Below are positions 13,290-16,691 of a DNA stretch of 16,691 bases, piece after piece (the first letter of the stretch is position 1; each line of letters starts with the position of its first letter). The notes under the pieces were generated by a model. It ran no database searches. It saw only the letters and a program-made list of their open reading frames with translations, and had not been told where the DNA came from. The position numbers and the translations under genes were made by a program. The stretch lies in NCBI GenBank assembly GCA_937928475.1, contig CALFVE010000154.1, positions 1 through 16,691 on the forward strand, written 5' to 3'. The DNA comes from an uncultured bacterium (GTDB taxonomy: Bacteria > Armatimonadota > Zipacnadia > Zipacnadales > Zipacnadaceae).

Positions 13290-16200
13290 TTTGCCACCCT
13301 CACCTCCTGCGCCTGCTCCCGGTTATACTCCGCCCGCTTGGCCAAAAGGTCAATCAACTGCTCCACCGCCCGCAGGATGAAATCAGCATCTTTACCCGCC
13401 GGGGCAAAAGAAAGCGAGGTCTCCGTTACGTTCGCCCGCGGCAGTTTCGACCGCATCCCCTCCCGCGCCTGGTGCAGCGTCGGCTGGAGCATGCCCCGGA
13501 AGATGCTCGCCTCTCGCTCCGACAGGCGCATGGAGGTCGCCAGGCGCACGACCAGCCGCCCGTTGTCCGGCCCCACCTCCGCCACGCCCGCCGGCACCGC
13601 CCGCAACCTCAGCCGCGCAATGCGCAGCAGGTTCTGCACCGCCTCTGGCAGCGGACCGTAGCGATCGCGCATTTCCTCGGCGATCCCCTCCACTTCCTCC
13701 TCGCTGGTTACGTCGGCCAAGCGCCGGTAAAGATCAATCCGCTGCCGCTCATCGGGCACGTAACTGGCCGGAATCACCGCCTCCACCGGCAGGTCGAGCG
13801 CCGGCAGGCCCTCCAGGTCGCTAGGCCGCTCGCCTCTCAGCGTCTTCACCGCGTCGGCTAGCATCTGGGTATACAAGTCGAGGCCCACCGCCGACATGTG
13901 CCCGCTCTGCTCCGCGCCCAGAATCTCCCCGGCCCCCCGAATCTCCAGGTCTCGCATCGCCAGCCGGAAGCCGCTACCCAGTTCGCTGAACTCCTCAATC
14001 GCCTTCAGCCGCTCCTCCGCCTCGGGCGTCAGCTGGTCCGGGTACCTGTACAGCAGGTAGGCATAGGCCTGGCGTACCGACCGCCCCACGCGCCCGCGCA
14101 ACTGATACAGTTGTGCCAGGCCCAGTTTGTGTGCGTCGTCCACGATAATGGTGTTAACATTGGGCACGTCCAGGCCGTTTTCGATGATGGTGGTGCAGAC
14201 CAGCACGTCGAACTGCTCGGCGTAGAAGGCGAGCATGACCTGCTCCAGGTCGAACTCGTCCATCTGCCCGTGGGCGACGGCCACCCGCGCCTCCGGCACC
14301 AGTCGCTGCACGTGCGCGGCCACGTGCTTGATGGACTGCACCCGATTGTGCACGTAATAGACCTGCCCGCCACGTTCAATCTCCCGCAAAATGGCCTGGC
14401 GGATAAGTTCGTCGTCCGCCTCGCGAACGAAGGTGCGAATGGGGAGTCGTCCCTGCGGCGGATCGTTGATCAGCGAGACCTGGCGGATGCCGGACAGGGC
14501 CATGTTCAGGGTACGGGGGATCGGCGTGGCCGACAGGCTCATCACGTCTACCGCCGTCCGCAGTTGCTTCAGTTTCTCCTTCTGCTTGACCCCGAAGCGC
14601 TGCTCCTCGTCAATGATCACCAGCCCCAGGTCCTTGAACTGGATATCGGAACTGAGCAGGCGGTGGGTTCCCACCACTATGTCCACCGTGCCGTTCTTCA
14701 GCCCCTCGATGACCCGGCGCTGCTGCTCGGGGGTGCGGAAGCGGCTGAGCATGGCCACCTCGAGGGGGTAGCGCGACAGCCGCTCGCGGAAGGTGTTGTA
14801 GTGCTGCTGAGCCAGCACGGTGGTAGGCGCCAGCACCGCCACCTGCTTGTTGTCCAGCGCCGCCTTGAAGGCCGCGCGAATCGCGACTTCCGTCTTGCCG
14901 TAGCCGACGTCTCCGCAGATGAGCCGGTCCATAGGGCGCGGCGTCTCCATGTCCCGCTTGACCTCGGCGATCGCCCGCAGTTGGTCGGGGGTCTCGTCGT
15001 AGCGGAAGGAGTTCTCTAGTTCCGCCATCCAGGGCCCGTCCGGACTGAAGGCGAAGCCGCGGGCTTGCTCGCGGGCCGCATACAGTTTCATAAGCTCGCG
15101 GGCCAGCAGTTGCGCGTGCTTGCGGGCTTCCCGCTTGGTGGCTTTCCACTTGGTGCTCCTCATCGGCCCCACTTCAGGCTTCGCGCCCTCCGCGCCGATG
15201 TACTTCTGCACCCGGTCGAGCTGCGTCACCGGCACATATAACCGGTCGCTCCCCGCGTATTCCAGCACCAGGTACTCGCGCTCAATCCCGCCCAGCCTCT
15301 GCCGAGTGAGCCCCCGGTAGCGGGCAATCCCGTGGTTGATATGCACCACGTAGTCGCCCTCGTGCAGTTCGCGCAGGCTGGTCAGGGAGAAGCCCCGTTT
15401 GTAGGTTGGCTCCTCCGGCCGCCGCAGGCGCCGCCAGCCGAAGATCTCCCGCCCGGTCAGCACCACCAGGTCGGCTTTGGGGACGGTAAAGCCGCCGGAA
15501 AGGTCCAGGTCGGCCAGGTTGATCAGTCCGCGCTCCAGTTGCTGCTCCTCGCCGGGCCCTACCAGGCTGTGCAGGCCGCGCTTGCTGAAAACTTCGGCCA
15601 TCCGCTCCGGCTCGGTGGTACACAGCAGCAGGCGCTTCCCCTCGCGCTGCCACTGGGCCAGACCCTCCACCAGCAGTTCGAAGCGGCCCCCGAAACTGTC
15701 CACCGGCGGGGTGGAAAAGTGCAGCAGTTCGGCGTCGGGCGCCCAGGGCACCTCACGCTGGAGCATCGTCAAGTAAAGGACCGGTCGCCGCAGCCGGCTG
15801 TGCTTCAGGTGCGCGGTAACGAAGTCCTCCCAGGGCATGCAGGCGGTGGCCGGCAGGCGCAGGTGGCTGCCCAGTTTCACTGCGCTCTCGTAAGCCCGCT
15901 GCACCTCCTGCTCGAACTGCTCGGCGTGGCTCTTCACCCGCACTGGCTCGTCCACGACCAGCACTGCGTCGTCGGGCAGGTACGCACAGAGGCAGACCGG
16001 GCGCTCGTACAGGTAAGGCAGATAGTGGGTAAGGGAAGAATGAGGGCGCAGGCTCTCCAGCAGATCCAGGTCCTGGTTCATGCGCTGCTTCAGGCGCTCG
16101 GCCTCGCGGTACTTGCCCCGCTCGTTGAGCAGGTCCAGTTCCCGCCGGAAGGCGCTGCGGATGGCCGGCAGCGCCCGACGCACCGCAACTTCCGTGAGCA

Positions 16201-16691
16201 GAATCTCCCCCGCCGGGCCGACCAGTACTTCCTCGATGGGGTGGAGGGAACGCTGCGTGACCGGGTCGAAGTAGCGGAGACTCTCCACCTCGTTGCCAAA
16301 CAGTTCCACGCGCACGGGATGCGGCTCGGTAGGTGGGGAAAAGTCAATGATGCCGCCGCGCACGGAGAACTGCCCCACCTCGTCCACCAGCCCCACGCGC
16401 TCATAGCCCAGGTCGAGCAGGGCTGCGGTGAGGTCTTCGCGGTCAACTTCCTCGCCGCGGGTCAGGGTGCGGCGGGCTGCGCGCAGCGCCTCCACCGGCA
16501 TGGTCAGGTGCAGGGCGGCCTTGACCGCCGCCACCACGATGGTCGGCTGCCCCGCTACCAGCCGGTTGAGCACGGTGAGCCGCTGGGCGACCTCCGCCGG
16601 CTCCGGCTCCACGCCGTCGTACAGCGCCGAAGCAATGGAGGGGTACAAGAGGACGGGCTTTCCCTCTTGTCCCTCTCCCAGGAGGGCTCCC
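13286..16691 (-). CDS. mfd: Transcription-repair coupling factor Mfd, 5' end cut by window edge
   Basis: Mfd removes RNA polymerase stalled at DNA lesions and recruits UvrA. The visible part has 1134 residues and reads open to the window edge, so the start codon and roughly the first 60-100 residues are missing. The UvrB-like module is at about 15-250 (VGQFSVRGGIIDFSPP). The RNA polymerase-interacting Tudor-like domain is at about 445-510 (GDYVVHINHGIARYRG, then GSDRLYVPV). The RecG-like translocase follows: Walker A GDVGYGKT (593-600), Walker B DEEQ (694-697), SATPIPRTLNMAL and the motif VI region QLRGRVGRSVRQAYAYLLY. The C-terminal TRCF domain starts near 960. No key motif is missing. The first residues visible, GALLGEGQEGK, include an unusual inverted repeat (see findings). 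A four-base overlap couples it to the secreted protein gene. Confidence 0.97.
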   Translation of the reverse strand, partial: GALLGEGQEGKPVLLYPSIASALYDGVEPEPAEVAQRLTVLNRLVAGQPTIVVAAVKAALHLTMPVEALRAARRTLTRGEEVDREDLTAALLDLGYERVGLVDEVGQFSVRGGIIDFSPPTEPHPVRVELFGNEVESLRYFDPVTQRSLHPIEEVLVGPAGEILLTEVAVRRALPAIRSAFRRELDLLNERGKYREAERLKQRMNQDLDLLESLRPHSSLTHYLPYLYERPVCLCAYLPDDAVLVVDEPVRVKSHAEQFEQEVQRAYESAVKLGSHLRLPATACMPWEDFVTAHLKHSRLRRPVLYLTMLQREVPWAPDAELLHFSTPPVDSFGGRFELLVEGLAQWQREGKRLLLCTTEPERMAEVFSKRGLHSLVGPGEEQQLERGLINLADLDLSGGFTVPKADLVVLTGREIFGWRRLRRPEEPTYKRGFSLTSLRELHEGDYVVHINHGIARYRGLTRQRLGGIEREYLVLEYAGSDRLYVPVTQLDRVQKYIGAEGAKPEVGPMRSTKWKATKREARKHAQLLARELMKLYAAREQARGFAFSPDGPWMAELENSFRYDETPDQLRAIAEVKRDMETPRPMDRLICGDVGYGKTEVAIRAAFKAALDNKQVAVLAPTTVLAQQHYNTFRERLSRYPLEVAMLSRFRTPEQQRRVIEGLKNGTVDIVVGTHRLLSSDIQFKDLGLVIIDEEQRFGVKQKEKLKQLRTAVDVMSLSATPIPRTLNMALSGIRQVSLINDPPQGRLPIRTFVREADDELIRQAILREIERGGQVYYVHNRVQSIKHVAAHVQRLVPEARVAVAHGQMDEFDLEQVMLAFYAEQFDVLVCTTIIENGLDVPNVNTIIVDDAHKLGLAQLYQLRGRVGRSVRQAYAYLLYRYPDQLTPEAEERLKAIEEFSELGSGFRLAMRDLEIRGAGEILGAEQSGHMSAVGLDLYTQMLADAVKTLRGERPSDLEGLPALDLPVEAVIPASYVPDERQRIDLYRRLADVTSEEEVEGIAEEMRDRYGPLPEAVQNLLRIARLRLRAVPAGVAEVGPDNGRLVVRLATSMRLSEREASIFRGMLQPTLHQAREGMRSKLPRANVTETSLSFAPAGKDADFILRAVEQLIDLLAKRAEYNREQAQEVRVAK
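16645..16670. repeat. 8-bp inverted repeat inside the mfd coding sequence
   Basis: ACAAGAGG (16645-16652) and CCTCTTGT (16663-16670) form a perfect 8-bp stem with a 10-base loop. It lies within the mfd reading frame near the window edge and encodes part of QEGKPVLLY. It is unusual for a conserved gene and may be the remains of an inserted repeat, or chance. Confidence 0.35.

Noticed and set aside
13898..15019. Long open frame on the plus strand (373 codons)
   Set aside because: It is fully antisense to the conserved helicase part of mfd. No recognisable domain or ribosome site; a shadow frame.
1..16691. CRISPR array, tRNA or rRNA gene, insertion sequence, phage or defence genes
   Set aside because: No regularly spaced repeats, no cloverleaf-like segment, no transposase or integrase motifs, and no unassigned stretch longer than about 175 bases.

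Overview
The window is GC-rich bacterial chromosome. It carries nine protein-coding genes, all on the minus strand, so transcription runs from the right edge (about 16.7 kb) to the left edge. No tRNA, rRNA, CRISPR array, transposase or phage gene was seen. The housekeeping genes, the ricT-metG neighbourhood (seen in Firmicutes and related lineages) and the two large secreted proteins with barrel-like and beta-sandwich modules suggest a free-living, GC-rich bacterium such as a member of Armatimonadota or a similar deep lineage. That placement is an inference from gene content and protein style, not from a marker-gene tree.

Layout in the direction of transcription: (1) mfd, the transcription-repair coupling factor, is cut by the right edge at its N-terminal end. 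(2) A secreted 614-residue protein overlaps the mfd stop by four bases. (3) After a 108-base spacer come ricT (PSP1/Y-complex iron-sulfur protein) and, 11 bases later, metG (methionyl-tRNA synthetase with a C-terminal tRNA-binding domain). (4) After 38 bases comes a membrane GAF/HD-GYP protein, a predicted c-di-GMP phosphodiesterase. It overlaps a secreted transglutaminase-like protein by four bases, which overlaps a radical SAM protein, which overlaps a Trm11-like RNA methyltransferase by four bases. (5) After a 97-base spacer comes a second large secreted protein with a lectin-like N-terminus and a TIM-barrel-like core. (6) The last 175 bases are non-coding and packed with inverted repeats.

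Working picture: the central genes deal with RNA and translation (RicT, MetG, radical SAM enzyme, methyltransferase). A signalling and envelope pair (HD-GYP plus secreted transglutaminase) sits among them, and two distantly related secreted barrel proteins flank the whole. Three four-base stop/start overlaps and one 17-base overlap indicate translational coupling.

The most interesting points are: the two flanking secreted proteins look like divergent relatives that both lack the acidic pair expected in a glycosidase barrel; the HD-GYP and transglutaminase genes are coupled, recalling but not matching the LapD/LapG c-di-GMP system; an uncharacterised radical SAM enzyme is coupled to a Trm11-like methyltransferase; RicT has a long basic tail; and two non-coding spacers share pieces of a GC-rich palindromic repeat. 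None of these is proven to be a new system by sequence reading alone.
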